This document shows positions 50,617 to 60,097 of a stretch of DNA of 64,000 nt, in pieces. The position numbers and the translations under genes were made by a program. Numbering within the stretch: position 1 is the stretch's first letter; each line of letters starts with the position of its first letter. The DNA comes from Paenibacillus alvei (lineage in GTDB: Bacteria; Bacillota; Bacilli; Paenibacillales; NBRC-103111): NCBI GenBank assembly GCA_945881905.1, contig CAMCVV010000003.1:1-64000 (forward strand), given 5' to 3'. Below the pieces are notes generated by a model, which saw nothing but the letters and a program-made list of their open reading frames with translations, ran no database searches and was not told the origin of the DNA.

Positions 50617-51267
50617 TTATCGTATAATTCGATGAAGTTGATTCAGTTGATCAATTTCCATTTTACCTTCTTTGACATAAGCAAATTCCATCCAATACTC
50701 GCCCATTGACCACTCATCTGGAGGACGACTTATCACATTAGCGATCCGAAGTTGTGTCGGACAAAAAAAAGAAGCTGCAATGATCGCTGTCTCATCACCT
50801 TGCATGCCTGCATGAGCAAGACCTTTTAATGAACCCATAATATAAATATTGCCTGATCCAATGATCGAGCCCCCAGGATTGATATCCCCTAGAAATAGGA
50901 CATCGTTATCGAACTGGCGAACTTGTCCCGAGCGAATAATGCCTTGCTCAATAATCATATGCGGCTTTGCGTTCGTAAGATCATGGAGAAAGGGTGTATC
51001 CGATTGAATGGATTGAATTAATAAATTGCCTTGATGGCCAATAATTGTAATGATTTCTTGCTTCATTTCTTCTGTAATTTCTCTCTTACCTAGCTTTACA
51101 AATACGTGAACAATCGGTCCACTCAAAAAACTGTGATGGGTTTTCTCAAGTTTATGTTCAAGTTCTTTGACAACTGTTTGCCAGTCGCAAGAGTCATCAA
51201 AAATAAAATGTAAACCTTCTTTTACTCCCTTTATACGTACCTTAGGTCTTTGTTCTGAGTTGTTCAC
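50617..51267 (-). CDS. minC: Septum site-determining protein MinC
   Basis: MinC inhibits FtsZ assembly. The 216-residue protein has an N-terminal FtsZ-binding domain and a C-terminal beta-helix (VLFLGDINPGGSIIGSGNIYIMGSLKGLAHAG) that binds MinD. The start is GTG, behind AGGGGG. It sits between mreD and minD. Confidence 0.94.
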   Translation of the reverse strand: MNNSEQRPKVRIKGVKEGLHFIFDDSCDWQTVVKELEHKLEKTHHSFLSGPIVHVFVKLGKREITEEMKQEIITIIGHQGNLLIQSIQSDTPFLHDLTNAKPHMIIEQGIIRSGQVRQFDNDVLFLGDINPGGSIIGSGNIYIMGSLKGLAHAGMQGDETAIIAASFFCPTQLRIANVISRPPDEWSMGEYWMEFAYVKEGKMEIDQLNQLHRIIR

Positions 51268-51332
51268 ACTTGGAACCCCCTAAGTTATATAGTTCGGTTA
51301 GCATTTCTTGAACTCCTGCTTTCAACCAAAAA

Positions 51333-51863
51333 TTAATCATCTATTCGAGCAGACGTGCTGAGTAATCGATCAATGATCTTACGAAGCGGAACATAAAAAA
51401 GTAAAGCAAAAAATAAATTAAACAAAATGGTCGGTAACATGAAGTTGGTAAATGCAAATATAAGGGGAGTATCCATAATTCTAAATAATCGATTTGACGT
51501 GTAGTTGATAAGTTCAAATAGCAGTAAAGACATTCCGATCATACTGAAATTAATAAAAAATATATGTGAATTATACCGATTCAATAGTCCAACTAAATAA
51601 CCAGTTACACCCATACTAAACGTATACACACCTAGCATATTTCCGTAAGATCCGACATCATGCAAGAAACCAAAAACAATTCCATAGATTAGCGCCGTAT
51701 GCCGATGCACAAATATTCCTATAAACAACACAAATATCAATGTGAATAAAGGTGTAACATAGATGCCTGCCGTCACCCACGATATAGGTATGAGCCATTC
51801 CATCAATGTGCCTTGTACGATAAAAAACATAAATCCAATCACCCATAGCAAATGTCGTGACAT
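51333..51863 (-). CDS. mreD: Rod shape-determining protein MreD
   Basis: This small polytopic membrane protein (about 176 residues, five to six helices) is the MreD partner of MreBC in cell-wall elongation. The longer open frame overlaps mreC; the ATG at 51863 lies just behind the mreC stop and gives a normal MreD start (SRHLLWVIGFMFF). The features GIVFGFLHDV and the end with LFYVPLRKIIDRLL fit the family, which is weakly conserved. Confidence 0.85.
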   Translation of the reverse strand: MSRHLLWVIGFMFFIVQGTLMEWLIPISWVTAGIYVTPLFTLIFVLFIGIFVHRHTALIYGIVFGFLHDVGSYGNMLGVYTFSMGVTGYLVGLLNRYNSHIFFINFSMIGMSLLLFELINYTSNRLFRIMDTPLIFAFTNFMLPTILFNLFFALLFYVPLRKIIDRLLSTSARIDD

Positions 51864-51864
51864 A

Positions 51865-52731
51865 TCATGACCCCACTTCAGGCACTTCAATGACAAATAC
51901 TTCTCGCAAATGATATAAAGACACTTTGGGCTTGATGTAAACACGTCGCGTAATGCCGAATTCGCCTGTATCCATCGATATCACATATCCAATTTCAATT
52001 CCAGGTGGAAAAACCTTGCCTAAACCCGATGTAATCACCATATCACCTATATCTAAAGGATCTGCTTGATCTACTTTATTCATCACTAACAAGCCATTTT
52101 CTTTGTCATAGTTTTCGATCATCCCAAAAGATTGTGTTTCTTTAAATTTCACTGTAGCCGCGATTGCTTTCGAACCACTTCCAATATCATGAATATCTGT
52201 TAACAGCTGCACGGTTGAATAAAACCTAGATACCTTACTGATTCGTCCAATTAATCCATCTACTGCAACTACAGCCATATTGGTGCGAATGCCATCGACT
52301 TCCCCTAAATTAATCGATACTGTTTCATTATATGGATCACTATTGGTCGAAACCACTTCAGCAATGTGATAGACATAATTATATGTTTCTTTTTGTCGAT
52401 CCGTAAAATTTAATGCTTCTTTGAAACTTATATTTTGAACCTCTAGCTCATTTAACTTTTGGATATCTATAGCATATCGAGCTAAAGCATTTTTTAACAC
52501 TTTGTTCTCTTCATATATCATACCTAAGTGCTTCAATTCTTCAAATAAACCCGCTACATATGCAGCAGGTTTATAGACCAAACCTTGAGTCCATGAGACA
52601 CTATCTTTAACAATTTTCTCTGCGAAAGTCAATTGAGAACGGTAGCCAATCGTTAGCCCCATTAATGTAAAGAAACATATGATACCCAGCAATAGAATAA
52701 TGAGTCTTATGTTTCCCATAAACTTGATCAA
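51865..52731 (-). CDS. mreC: Rod shape-determining protein MreC
   Basis: MreC is a bitopic protein linking MreB filaments to cell-wall enzymes. It has one N-terminal helix, a coiled-coil (about 60-110), and a C-terminal beta domain with MAVVAVDGLIGRISKV and DMVITSGLGKVFPPGIEIGYV. The GTG at 52740 overlaps the GAAGGTGG site, so the TTG at 52731 looks better; the choice is uncertain. It is downstream of mreB. Confidence 0.93.
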   Translation of the reverse strand: MIKFMGNIRLIILLLGIICFFTLMGLTIGYRSQLTFAEKIVKDSVSWTQGLVYKPAAYVAGLFEELKHLGMIYEENKVLKNALARYAIDIQKLNELEVQNISFKEALNFTDRQKETYNYVYHIAEVVSTNSDPYNETVSINLGEVDGIRTNMAVVAVDGLIGRISKVSRFYSTVQLLTDIHDIGSGSKAIAATVKFKETQSFGMIENYDKENGLLVMNKVDQADPLDIGDMVITSGLGKVFPPGIEIGYVISMDTGEFGITRRVYIKPKVSLYHLREVFVIEVPEVGS

Positions 52732-52756
52732 TTGAACCACCTTCTCACTTTAATCA

Positions 52757-53788
52757 TCACTTATATCTGAAATTCGTGTATGGTTTTGATTTAAATAAGT
52801 GGATATTATCAAGTGCTCTTCCTGTTCCGATCGCAACACAATCCAAAGGGTTTTCAGCAACAAATACAGGCATTCCTGTCTCTTGAGCAATGAATCGATC
52901 TAAATTCCGAAGTAACCCTCCGCCACCTGTAAGCACAATGCCTCGATCCATGATATCGGCTGCTAACTCGGGGGGGCACTTTTCTAATGTTACTTTGACA
53001 GCATCTAAAATCGAATAGATCGTATCTTCCAATGCAACAGCAATTTCCTCAGAGGATACAATAATGGTTTTGGGTAAACCTGTAACTAAATCCCGTCCGC
53101 GAATCTCCGATTCTTCAACGGGGTGCAAAGAAAGTGCTGAACCGATTTTCATTTTGATCAATTCAGAAGTTCTTTCTCCAATCATTAAATTATATGTCCT
53201 CTTGATATATTGTGCAATAGCTTCATCCATCTCATCGCCAGCAATACGGATTGAGCGACTTGTAACGATACCTCCTAATGAGATAACTGCGACTTCAGTT
53301 GTACCTCCACCAATATCAACGACCATACTTCCCGTTGGTTCCCAAACAGGCAGATCTGCTCCAATCGCTGCTGCGAAAGGTTCTTCGATCGTATATGTAT
53401 CTTTGGCACCTGCTTGTTTGGTGGCATCTTCGACTGCTCTTTTCTCTACTGCAGTAATCCCAGAAGGCACGCAAACCATAACATTAGGATGGTGAGCAAA
53501 AAGCCATCTTTCTTTTTGTGCTTGTTTCAAGAAATATCGAATCATTGTTGCTGTTGTCTCGAAATCGGCAATAACTCCATCTTTCATCGGACGAATGGCT
53601 TTAATATTACCTGGAGTGCGACCAATCATGTTTTTCGCTGCATTCCCGACTGCTTCGATCGTGTTCGTATCTGAATTAATAGCAACGACAGAAGGTTCTC
53701 TGACTACGATCCCTTTACCTTTTACATATACCAACGTATTCGCAGTTCCCAAATCAATACCTAGACTTTTCGTGAAACGATTAAACAT
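52757..53788 (-). CDS. mreB: Rod shape-determining actin homologue MreB
   Basis: MreB forms membrane-associated filaments that guide lateral wall synthesis. The 343-residue protein has the actin-type phosphate loops ([28 protein letters not shown]) and the adenosine motif GGGGLLRNL. An AGGAGG site precedes the ATG. It begins the mreBCD-minCD-rodA row. It contains a run of seven C on the coding strand (P-P codons). Confidence 0.97.
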   Translation of the reverse strand: MFNRFTKSLGIDLGTANTLVYVKGKGIVVREPSVVAINSDTNTIEAVGNAAKNMIGRTPGNIKAIRPMKDGVIADFETTATMIRYFLKQAQKERWLFAHHPNVMVCVPSGITAVEKRAVEDATKQAGAKDTYTIEEPFAAAIGADLPVWEPTGSMVVDIGGGTTEVAVISLGGIVTSRSIRIAGDEMDEAIAQYIKRTYNLMIGERTSELIKMKIGSALSLHPVEESEIRGRDLVTGLPKTIIVSSEEIAVALEDTIYSILDAVKVTLEKCPPELAADIMDRGIVLTGGGGLLRNLDRFIAQETGMPVFVAENPLDCVAIGTGRALDNIHLFKSKPYTNFRYK

Positions 53789-53851
53789 TTATAACACCCT
53801 CCTAGATGTCTCTCCCTTAAATGTTTCAACTCTCGGACGAGCATTTCTTAT

Positions 53852-53881
53852 ATTATATTACATATGGCCTTGTTCCTTCAA
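53852..53881 (-). promoter_or_regulatory. Promoter of mreB operon
   Basis: Minus strand: -35 TTGAAG (53876-53881), 18-base spacer, -10 TATAAT (53852-53857). The -35 box lies inside the 3' end of radC. Confidence 0.6.
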
Positions 53882-54568
53882 ACTAATAAATTTGTGGTCT
53901 GCAATCACGATATGATCCAGTAACTCAATACCAATAATTTTACCTGATTCAGATAATCGCTTCGTGATTTGAATATCTTCGGGACTAGGCGTAGGGTCTC
54001 CACTAGGGTGGTTATGTATGCAAATAATAGATGCACTACTTCGCTTGATGGCTGCTTTGAATACTTCGCGAGGGTGTACAATCGATGCATTAAGACTACC
54101 TATGGAGAGGGTTTCTTGCGCGATAACGTGATTTTTTGTGTTAAGAAATAACACAACAAAATGTTCTTTTTGCAAATACCGAAGATCTTCCCTTACTAAT
54201 TTCGCTGCATCTTCGGGTGTTCGTACCGTAACCGTCTGTTCTAATGTGCTACGAGAAATTCTTCGCCCTAGTTCTATACCAGCAAGGATTTGAAGTGCTT
54301 TGGTGACTCCAATTCCTTTGATTTGAGTAAGTTCTTGCACATTCATTTCGACAAGATGGCGTAAACTACCGCACTCTCTAAGAATTCTTTGTGCTAGATG
54401 AACCGCAGATTCAGCGTACGTACCTGTTCGTAACAAGATAGCAAGTAATTCAGCGTGACTAAGTGCATTTGACCCGTATTGAAGCATTCTTTCTCTTGGT
54501 CTTTCCTCGATTGGAACATCTTTCATCATACATACATGTACATCCATGCCTTCTCTTCTTTCTGTCAT
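53858..54568 (-). CDS. radC: DNA repair protein RadC
   Basis: RadC is a JAB/MPN-domain protein whose biochemical role is uncertain. The 236-residue protein has a helix-hairpin-helix region (LTQIKGIGVTKALQI) and the metal-binding H-x-H-x10-D motif (HNHPSGDPTPSPEDI). The start is uncertain between the ATG at 54568 and others within 40 bases. Maf, which usually precedes radC in Bacillales, is missing; the gerA-type operon starts divergently 137 bases away. Confidence 0.92.
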   Translation of the reverse strand: MTERREGMDVHVCMMKDVPIEERPRERMLQYGSNALSHAELLAILLRTGTYAESAVHLAQRILRECGSLRHLVEMNVQELTQIKGIGVTKALQILAGIELGRRISRSTLEQTVTVRTPEDAAKLVREDLRYLQKEHFVVLFLNTKNHVIAQETLSIGSLNASIVHPREVFKAAIKRSSASIICIHNHPSGDPTPSPEDIQITKRLSESGKIIGIELLDHIVIADHKFISLKEQGHM

Positions 54569-54705
54569 TTTTAGTAAATCTAGGGTAATTCTAATTTAGA
54601 TTATATCATGATGTGAAATATAATTCGACTTTATGAATCAGTTCACGAGTAAAATGATTATTTTCTTGTAAATGAGTGAATCATAAGTATTGAGGTGATG
54701 AATAG

Positions 54706-56316
54706 ATGTTTAACTTACCGCCTAATCCTTTTGCGCAGATACGGATTACTTCAGTTCTAGAACACAATAAAATATTTATGAAAACGCATTTGACTAGCTC
54801 GGACATCGTATTTCGAGAACTCATGATCGGAAACCCGCATGCGTTGAATGGACTGATTGTATGCATAGAAGGATTAATAGACAAAAAAATCATACAGCAA
54901 AATGTTATACAACCCTTACAACAATGGGTGACGACATCATCTGATATCAGCGTGTGGCATAAGGTCATCTCATCGAATGTTCTCCAAACTGTATCTGTAA
55001 GCGAAGAAGTACTATTCGAAGTTGCCGTAGACCAATTACTGAGAGGTCAAACCCTTCTATTCGTAGAGGGCATCGCAAGTGTGTTCGTGATTGATACACA
55101 AGAATGGAAAATGCGTAACATTACCGAACCAATCACCGAAACGATCATTCGTGGTCCAAGAGAAGGATTTGTGGAAACCTTACGTGTGAACACTTCACTG
55201 CTTCGAAGGAAAATTAATCATCCTGCGCTTACGATCTATGAAATGGAAATGGGCACCATCACCAAAACCAAAGTCGCAATCGCTTATCTAGAGGGCTATG
55301 CACCACATACCTTAATCAATGAAATCAAACAACGACTGCAAAAAGTACAGTTAACGCAAATTCTTGAATCCAATTATATCGAAGAATGCATTGAAGATTC
55401 TTCATTCAACTTATTTCCAACGATTGGAAATTCCGAAAGACCTGATGTTGTTGCAGCAAAACTATTAGAAGGACGTGTAGCTGTATTTGTCGATGGGTCG
55501 AGTTCGGTTCTCACGGCGCCATTGTTATTCTTTGATTTGTTCAAAATGCCAGAAGACTATTACAGTAGATCGTATTACATCAGCTTCATTCGTATTATTC
55601 GCTTCTTCGGCTTTGTTTTCTCTACGATGGGTCCTGCACTGTATCTTGCATTTATGAGTTTTCAAGAAGAATTAATTCCTACAGCTCTATTTATTAGCTT
55701 CATTATTTCAAGATCTGATGTGCCCTTCACATTGCTATTCGAGTTGTTCGCTCTGCTCATCGTCTTTGAAGTGTTAAAAGAAGTCGGAACGCGTATCCCT
55801 ACTCCAATCGGTCAGACGATTCCATTGATCGGTGGTATTGTCCTCGGTGAAGCTGCGGTTCGCGCAGGCTTCGTTGCGGAGAGTAGTCTCATCGTTGCAG
55901 TCCTGAGTGGTTTCATTGCATATCTCGTACCTGCACTAAGCCAAGTTAACACGCTTCTTCGTTTTGTGTATTTGATTATTGCTGAGTTGTTCGGTATGTA
56001 TGGGGTCTCATTATTGTTCATCTTCTTCTTAATCTATACGGCTAATATACAATCCTGCGGATATTATTATATGTCTCCTTATTACCCTGTGTATTGGAAA
56101 GGTTGGCGGGATTTCCTCATTCGTATTCCCCTAAGGATGTTGAATCGCAAACCTCAAATCCTCACAAAAGTAGATGCGTTACATATAAATGGCTATCCAT
56201 CAGCTACATCGATTGATCTTGATGAGAAAGTGGTGAACACGCATGAACAAGATCATGTACATACTCCTCCTACTATTTTTCAACGTATTGTGCATCACTG
56301 GATGCAAAGAAAATGA
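54706..56316 (+). CDS. Spore germination protein GerA-type A subunit
   Basis: This 536-residue protein has a hydrophilic N-terminal half (about 1-270) and a membrane half with about five to six helices. The family hallmark IPTPIGQTIPLIGGIVLGEAAVRAG lies around residue 365. GerA-type A subunits form germinant-gated channels in the inner spore membrane. The ribosome binding site GAGGTG is good. It starts a four-gene receptor operon A-C-B-B and overlaps gerC by 74 bases. Confidence 0.93.
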   Translation: MFNLPPNPFAQIRITSVLEHNKIFMKTHLTSSDIVFRELMIGNPHALNGLIVCIEGLIDKKIIQQNVIQPLQQWVTTSSDISVWHKVISSNVLQTVSVSEEVLFEVAVDQLLRGQTLLFVEGIASVFVIDTQEWKMRNITEPITETIIRGPREGFVETLRVNTSLLRRKINHPALTIYEMEMGTITKTKVAIAYLEGYAPHTLINEIKQRLQKVQLTQILESNYIEECIEDSSFNLFPTIGNSERPDVVAAKLLEGRVAVFVDGSSSVLTAPLLFFDLFKMPEDYYSRSYYISFIRIIRFFGFVFSTMGPALYLAFMSFQEELIPTALFISFIISRSDVPFTLLFELFALLIVFEVLKEVGTRIPTPIGQTIPLIGGIVLGEAAVRAGFVAESSLIVAVLSGFIAYLVPALSQVNTLLRFVYLIIAELFGMYGVSLLFIFFLIYTANIQSCGYYYMSPYYPVYWKGWRDFLIRIPLRMLNRKPQILTKVDALHINGYPSATSIDLDEKVVNTHEQDHVHTPPTIFQRIVHHWMQRK

Positions 56317-57400
56317 ATCTCGAATTAGAACTTCCAATAGAGCTATTGTTTTTGGACTGGCCATAGAAAAAAAAGAAGACACCTATATCGGTTACACACA
56401 AAACATTTCTTATACCAAAGGAGGAGAGGAAAAAGCTTATTCCTATGAAATCGTAGAAGTGAAAGCAGGCACAATCTATGAACTCCTAGACAACCTATTG
56501 GTATTGAACCAAAAATCAACGTTATGGAAACATCTCCAAGTATTAATCGTTCACGAGAGTATTGCCAATCATGATTTGATTATATTTTCAGAATATTTCG
56601 AACGAAATCCTCAGTTTCCCATTACTTTTGGTGTGGTGTATACCGAGGACAAACTGAATGACCTTCTAGAAACAACAAGTGGGACTTTTCCGATTCCAGC
56701 GATGTCGATCCAGAATTTATTATTCGAACAAACCCTTGGCCAGTATGCCCTCCCGATTCGTTTCTTTGAAATCATGAGAGAAGTCGAGACGCCGTTTCAT
56801 GATTACTACTTGCCTGTTATTGAACTGAAGAACAAGGAACTTAGATTGTCAGGAACCGCTGTGTTCAAAGATCACGAGTTCGCAGGCAAGCTCAATGAAC
56901 AAGATACCCAAAATGTAAAGCGCTTGATCGAGAAGCCGGAAAATACATGGCAAATATTCAGTTATCAACCGACATCTTCACCTGAAGACGTACAATTGGC
57001 TACAAGGATCGAGCATTCACGGGTCAAGATGGTAGTGCACTTAGAATACAATCTACCAAGCATTCATATTGAACTGAATGAGAAATTCAAGATTGAGACA
57101 CATGCACCGATACAAGATCTAACAGCAGAAGATATAACACACATCGAGAAGGCATACAACAAGCAAGTGGAGGAAGAATTACAAGCAACGATTCATCAAG
57201 TTCAGAAGGAATGGAATGCGAATATTTTGGGGTTTGCTGACCTCGTTGCCAGACAACAACCTCAATATTGGAAAGCACACAAACAAGAATGGAATGACAT
57301 CTATCGCGAATTGAAAGTTGAGGTTCGCGTAACATCAGAATTAACGCATACGGGATTAACCAGGAGATTCAGTCCGAAAATAACGGAAGAAGAGAGTTGA
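56243..57400 (+). CDS. Ger(x)C-type spore germination lipoprotein
   Basis: This 385-residue lipoprotein has a signal peptide with lipobox ITGC (C21) and Ger(x)C family features (YEIVEVKAGTIYELLDNL, and late EEELQATIHQVQKEWNANILGFAD). It is the C subunit of the germinant receptor, attached to the outer face of the inner spore membrane. Its start lies 74 bases inside the gene for the A subunit. The GTGGTG site is moderate. Confidence 0.93.
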   Translation: MNKIMYILLLLFFNVLCITGCKENESRIRTSNRAIVFGLAIEKKEDTYIGYTQNISYTKGGEEKAYSYEIVEVKAGTIYELLDNLLVLNQKSTLWKHLQVLIVHESIANHDLIIFSEYFERNPQFPITFGVVYTEDKLNDLLETTSGTFPIPAMSIQNLLFEQTLGQYALPIRFFEIMREVETPFHDYYLPVIELKNKELRLSGTAVFKDHEFAGKLNEQDTQNVKRLIEKPENTWQIFSYQPTSSPEDVQLATRIEHSRVKMVVHLEYNLPSIHIELNEKFKIETHAPIQDLTAEDITHIEKAYNKQVEEELQATIHQVQKEWNANILGFADLVARQQPQYWKAHKQEWNDIYRELKVEVRVTSELTHTGLTRRFSPKITEEES

Positions 57401-57407
57401 CAGCACA

Positions 57408-58526
57408 TTGCAAGCAATATCTTATCGTCAAGTGTTGTTCTTAGGAATCGTTTCTATGCCCATCACTGGTCATTTATTACTCGAGTCGCCGATGATCTCT
57501 CAGTCGGGGAATGATGCTTGGTTCTCTATGCTACTGGCTTTACCGATTGGTCTCATCTATGTAACCATGCTCTGGCGTTTGCATCAGCTCCACCAGGGAG
57601 CTCATTTAGCAGAAATCTTGCTGCGAACTTACGGGAAATGGATTGGATCCATGGCGATATCGCTATTTGTGATTTATGGATTGTATGTGCTTAGCATCAC
57701 GTTATATTGTATCATCGACTTTACCCTTCTGATTTATTTGCAAGATTACAGTGCGCTGTCGATCGTGAGTAGTTTATATGTGGTTATGATGTATGCCCTC
57801 TATGTGGGAATTGAATGTGTGGCTCGAGCAAGCGAACCATTAGCCCTATTATTTGCTATTACAGGATCTTCTACGGGATTCGCCAACTTAACTTATAAAG
57901 ATTACAGCAGAGTCTTACCTATACTCGAGAACGGCTTGGCACCGATTATGCATGGCATTCTCATCATGACAGCATTATTCGGAGAAATCATTATCATGTT
58001 GATGTTCAGACTCCAAAAAAACCGACTTCAAATGAAACATTTGCTTTATCTATTATTAACGCTCGTCCTATTCATTTGTTTGACATCTGTAGGTGCAACA
58101 ATGGGAACGCTTGCTATATTTGGTGTTGAATCTTCGGTATCCAAAATTTACCCCACGTATGATGTACTCAAATTAGTAAGCTATGGTTTTATTAATCGAT
58201 TTGACATCTATGGCATTATCACTGTCGTGACAGGAGGCCTAATTCGATTGGTGTTGTGGCAAATTGCAGTGAATGAGTTGATTCATTCGATAGTTCCCGT
58301 TGTGAGAAAACCCTATATTCACGTGTTTATTTTCCTCATGATCAGTATAGTCGTGTTATGGATGATTCCAGATAGTTTGAGCTTTCATGAGTATTGGGTG
58401 AAGAGCATTTACCCTCTGACGGTGTGGATCACGATAGCTATTCCTGTATTGACATGGGTGATCTCTGAATTCAGATGGAAGTCTACTTCATCCATGACAC
58501 GCACACACATATCAGAGAAGAACTAA
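57408..58526 (+). CDS. Spore germination permease GerB-type, copy 1
   Basis: This 372-residue amino-acid-permease-like protein has about ten membrane helices. GerB-type B subunits (endospore germination permease family) are thought to bind the germinant. It shares motifs with the next gene throughout (RQVLFLG, MPITGH, YVGIECVARASEPLA, YPTYD, FINRFDIY). The likely start is the TTG at 57408. It follows gerC by seven bases. Confidence 0.92.
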   Translation: MQAISYRQVLFLGIVSMPITGHLLLESPMISQSGNDAWFSMLLALPIGLIYVTMLWRLHQLHQGAHLAEILLRTYGKWIGSMAISLFVIYGLYVLSITLYCIIDFTLLIYLQDYSALSIVSSLYVVMMYALYVGIECVARASEPLALLFAITGSSTGFANLTYKDYSRVLPILENGLAPIMHGILIMTALFGEIIIMLMFRLQKNRLQMKHLLYLLLTLVLFICLTSVGATMGTLAIFGVESSVSKIYPTYDVLKLVSYGFINRFDIYGIITVVTGGLIRLVLWQIAVNELIHSIVPVVRKPYIHVFIFLMISIVVLWMIPDSLSFHEYWVKSIYPLTVWITIAIPVLTWVISEFRWKSTSSMTRTHISEKN

Positions 58527-58550
58527 ACGAAGAAGAGAGTTGACGAGGTC

Positions 58551-59663
58551 ATGCACGTGCAAGCTATAACGTATCGTCAAGTGTTGTTCTTAGGCATGAT
58601 GTCCATGCCCATTACGGGTCATTTCTTACTCGTGTCGCCTATGATTGAGCTATCAGGTAGAGATGCGTGGTTATGTGTGTTACTGACTTTGCCTATGGGA
58701 CTTCTGTATGTGACGATGCTTTGGCGCATTCATCAACTTCACCAAAGAGTCCCTTTTGCACGCATATTACTTCGTACATTCGGGAATGGGATTGGGCATG
58801 TTGCAGCAGGGGTATTCGTCTTCTATGGGATATTCATGCTCATCATCACGATCACTTGTATCTACGACTTTACGATTCTCATCTATCTCCAAGATGATTC
58901 AAAATTCACGATCGTGAGTAGTGTGTATGCCGTCATCGGTTATGCGATCTATGTCGGTATCGAATGCGTGGCTCGAGCAAGTGAACCCCTTGCGATGTTA
59001 CTTCCCTTCACCGGTTCATCTGCTGGGATTTCTTCGATGACATACAAAGACTACAGCAGACTTCTGCCATTGTTCGAATATGGACTAGCTCCCGTGATAC
59101 GAGGCATGATCATGTGCGCTGCTTTATTTGGCGAAATCATTATTTTATTCATGTTTAGCTTCCAACAAAATCGCAATTCACATCGAAAGTTATTGTATGT
59201 ATTGATTTTCCTTATTTTATTTGTGAGCTTGACATTTATCGGTGCCATCTCAGGATGCATTTCAATATTTGGTGTCCAATCTTCGATATCCAAGTATTAC
59301 CCTACCTATGATATTCTCAAATTAGTGCATTTTGGATTTATTAATCGGTTTGACATATATGCGATTTTTTCATTAATAACAGGCGGGATCCTTCGCTTAG
59401 CTTTGTGGCACATTGCTGTAGGTGAAATTATTCGCTCCATGTGGAAGTCTGTCAACCCTCTATGGCTTCATATTTCAATAATTGTAATTGTCAGCATCAT
59501 GGCTATGTACGTAATCCAAGATAGCTTACAATTCTTTATGGTTTGGATCAAGAACTATTATCCTTTAACCGTATGGGTATCGATATGTATACCTGTAATC
59601 ACTTGGATCGTGTCTGAATTCCGAAATATGAGAAAGCACAGAGACACTAAGTCTAATACGTAA
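58551..59663 (+). CDS. Spore germination permease GerB-type, copy 2
   Basis: This 370-residue protein is a tandem duplicate of the previous gene; by eye about 60% of residues are the same, with the same ten-helix plan. Its 5' flank repeats 16 bases from the gerC 3' end (GAAGAAGAGAGTTGAC), a footprint of the duplication. Differences cluster in the mid-helical segments (for example LLPFTGSSAGISSM against LLFAITGSSTGFANL), which could change germinant specificity. The ATG at 58551 or the GTG at 58557 may be the start. Confidence 0.92.
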   Translation: MHVQAITYRQVLFLGMMSMPITGHFLLVSPMIELSGRDAWLCVLLTLPMGLLYVTMLWRIHQLHQRVPFARILLRTFGNGIGHVAAGVFVFYGIFMLIITITCIYDFTILIYLQDDSKFTIVSSVYAVIGYAIYVGIECVARASEPLAMLLPFTGSSAGISSMTYKDYSRLLPLFEYGLAPVIRGMIMCAALFGEIIILFMFSFQQNRNSHRKLLYVLIFLILFVSLTFIGAISGCISIFGVQSSISKYYPTYDILKLVHFGFINRFDIYAIFSLITGGILRLALWHIAVGEIIRSMWKSVNPLWLHISIIVIVSIMAMYVIQDSLQFFMVWIKNYYPLTVWVSICIPVITWIVSEFRNMRKHRDTKSNT

Positions 59664-59814
59664 TCATGTTCTGATAACGTATTCCAGCGCGTTAACTGTA
59701 TTCCAATCATTTCTACGACATAAGGACTCAACTCAATAATCTCATGTGACAATTCGCCAATAGCGGATTCAACTGTTACGGTAGCTCCCATGTAGGTATC
59801 TCTGTGATAATCGA

Positions 59815-60057
59815 CTATACCTTTTGGTATAGGAAATATCCTCCGATCACTCCTAATAAACTCATGAGATTTACTCTAATCATCAGATGGAAATCATAAG
59901 TGAACACTTTCAAATCCGCTTTTGGATCCCAACTTAATTCAACAGACTTCGTCAGAAAAGAAAGGTATGTCATAGGTTCTATCAGTATTCCTCCAATTAA
60001 CCCAGCAATCAAACCAATAAACAAAAAAAGCAATAAGGTGAAATTGTTTTTCTTCAT
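59815..60057 (-). CDS. DUF4321 family small membrane protein
   Basis: This 80-residue protein has two membrane helices (LLLFLFIGLIAGLIGGILI and MSLLGVIGGYFLY) separated by about 40 residues. It matches the DUF4321 family common in Firmicutes near maf and the SPOR protein. The function is unknown. The ribosome binding site GAGGAGG is strong. It follows the SpoIIB-like gene. Confidence 0.8.
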   Translation of the reverse strand: MKKNNFTLLLFLFIGLIAGLIGGILIEPMTYLSFLTKSVELSWDPKADLKVFTYDFHLMIRVNLMSLLGVIGGYFLYQKV

Positions 60058-60097
60058 GCTATAGCCTCCTCGTCATATCATCTTATCCATTATATGT

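Noticed and set aside
53064-53495. A 143-codon plus-strand frame within mreB
   Set aside because: MreB on the minus strand is complete with all phosphate-binding motifs, so this is a shadow.
54569-54705. Sigma-G type promoter for the germination operon
   Set aside because: The operon should be forespore-expressed, but I could not place a convincing -35/-10 pair of that type in the 137-base gap.
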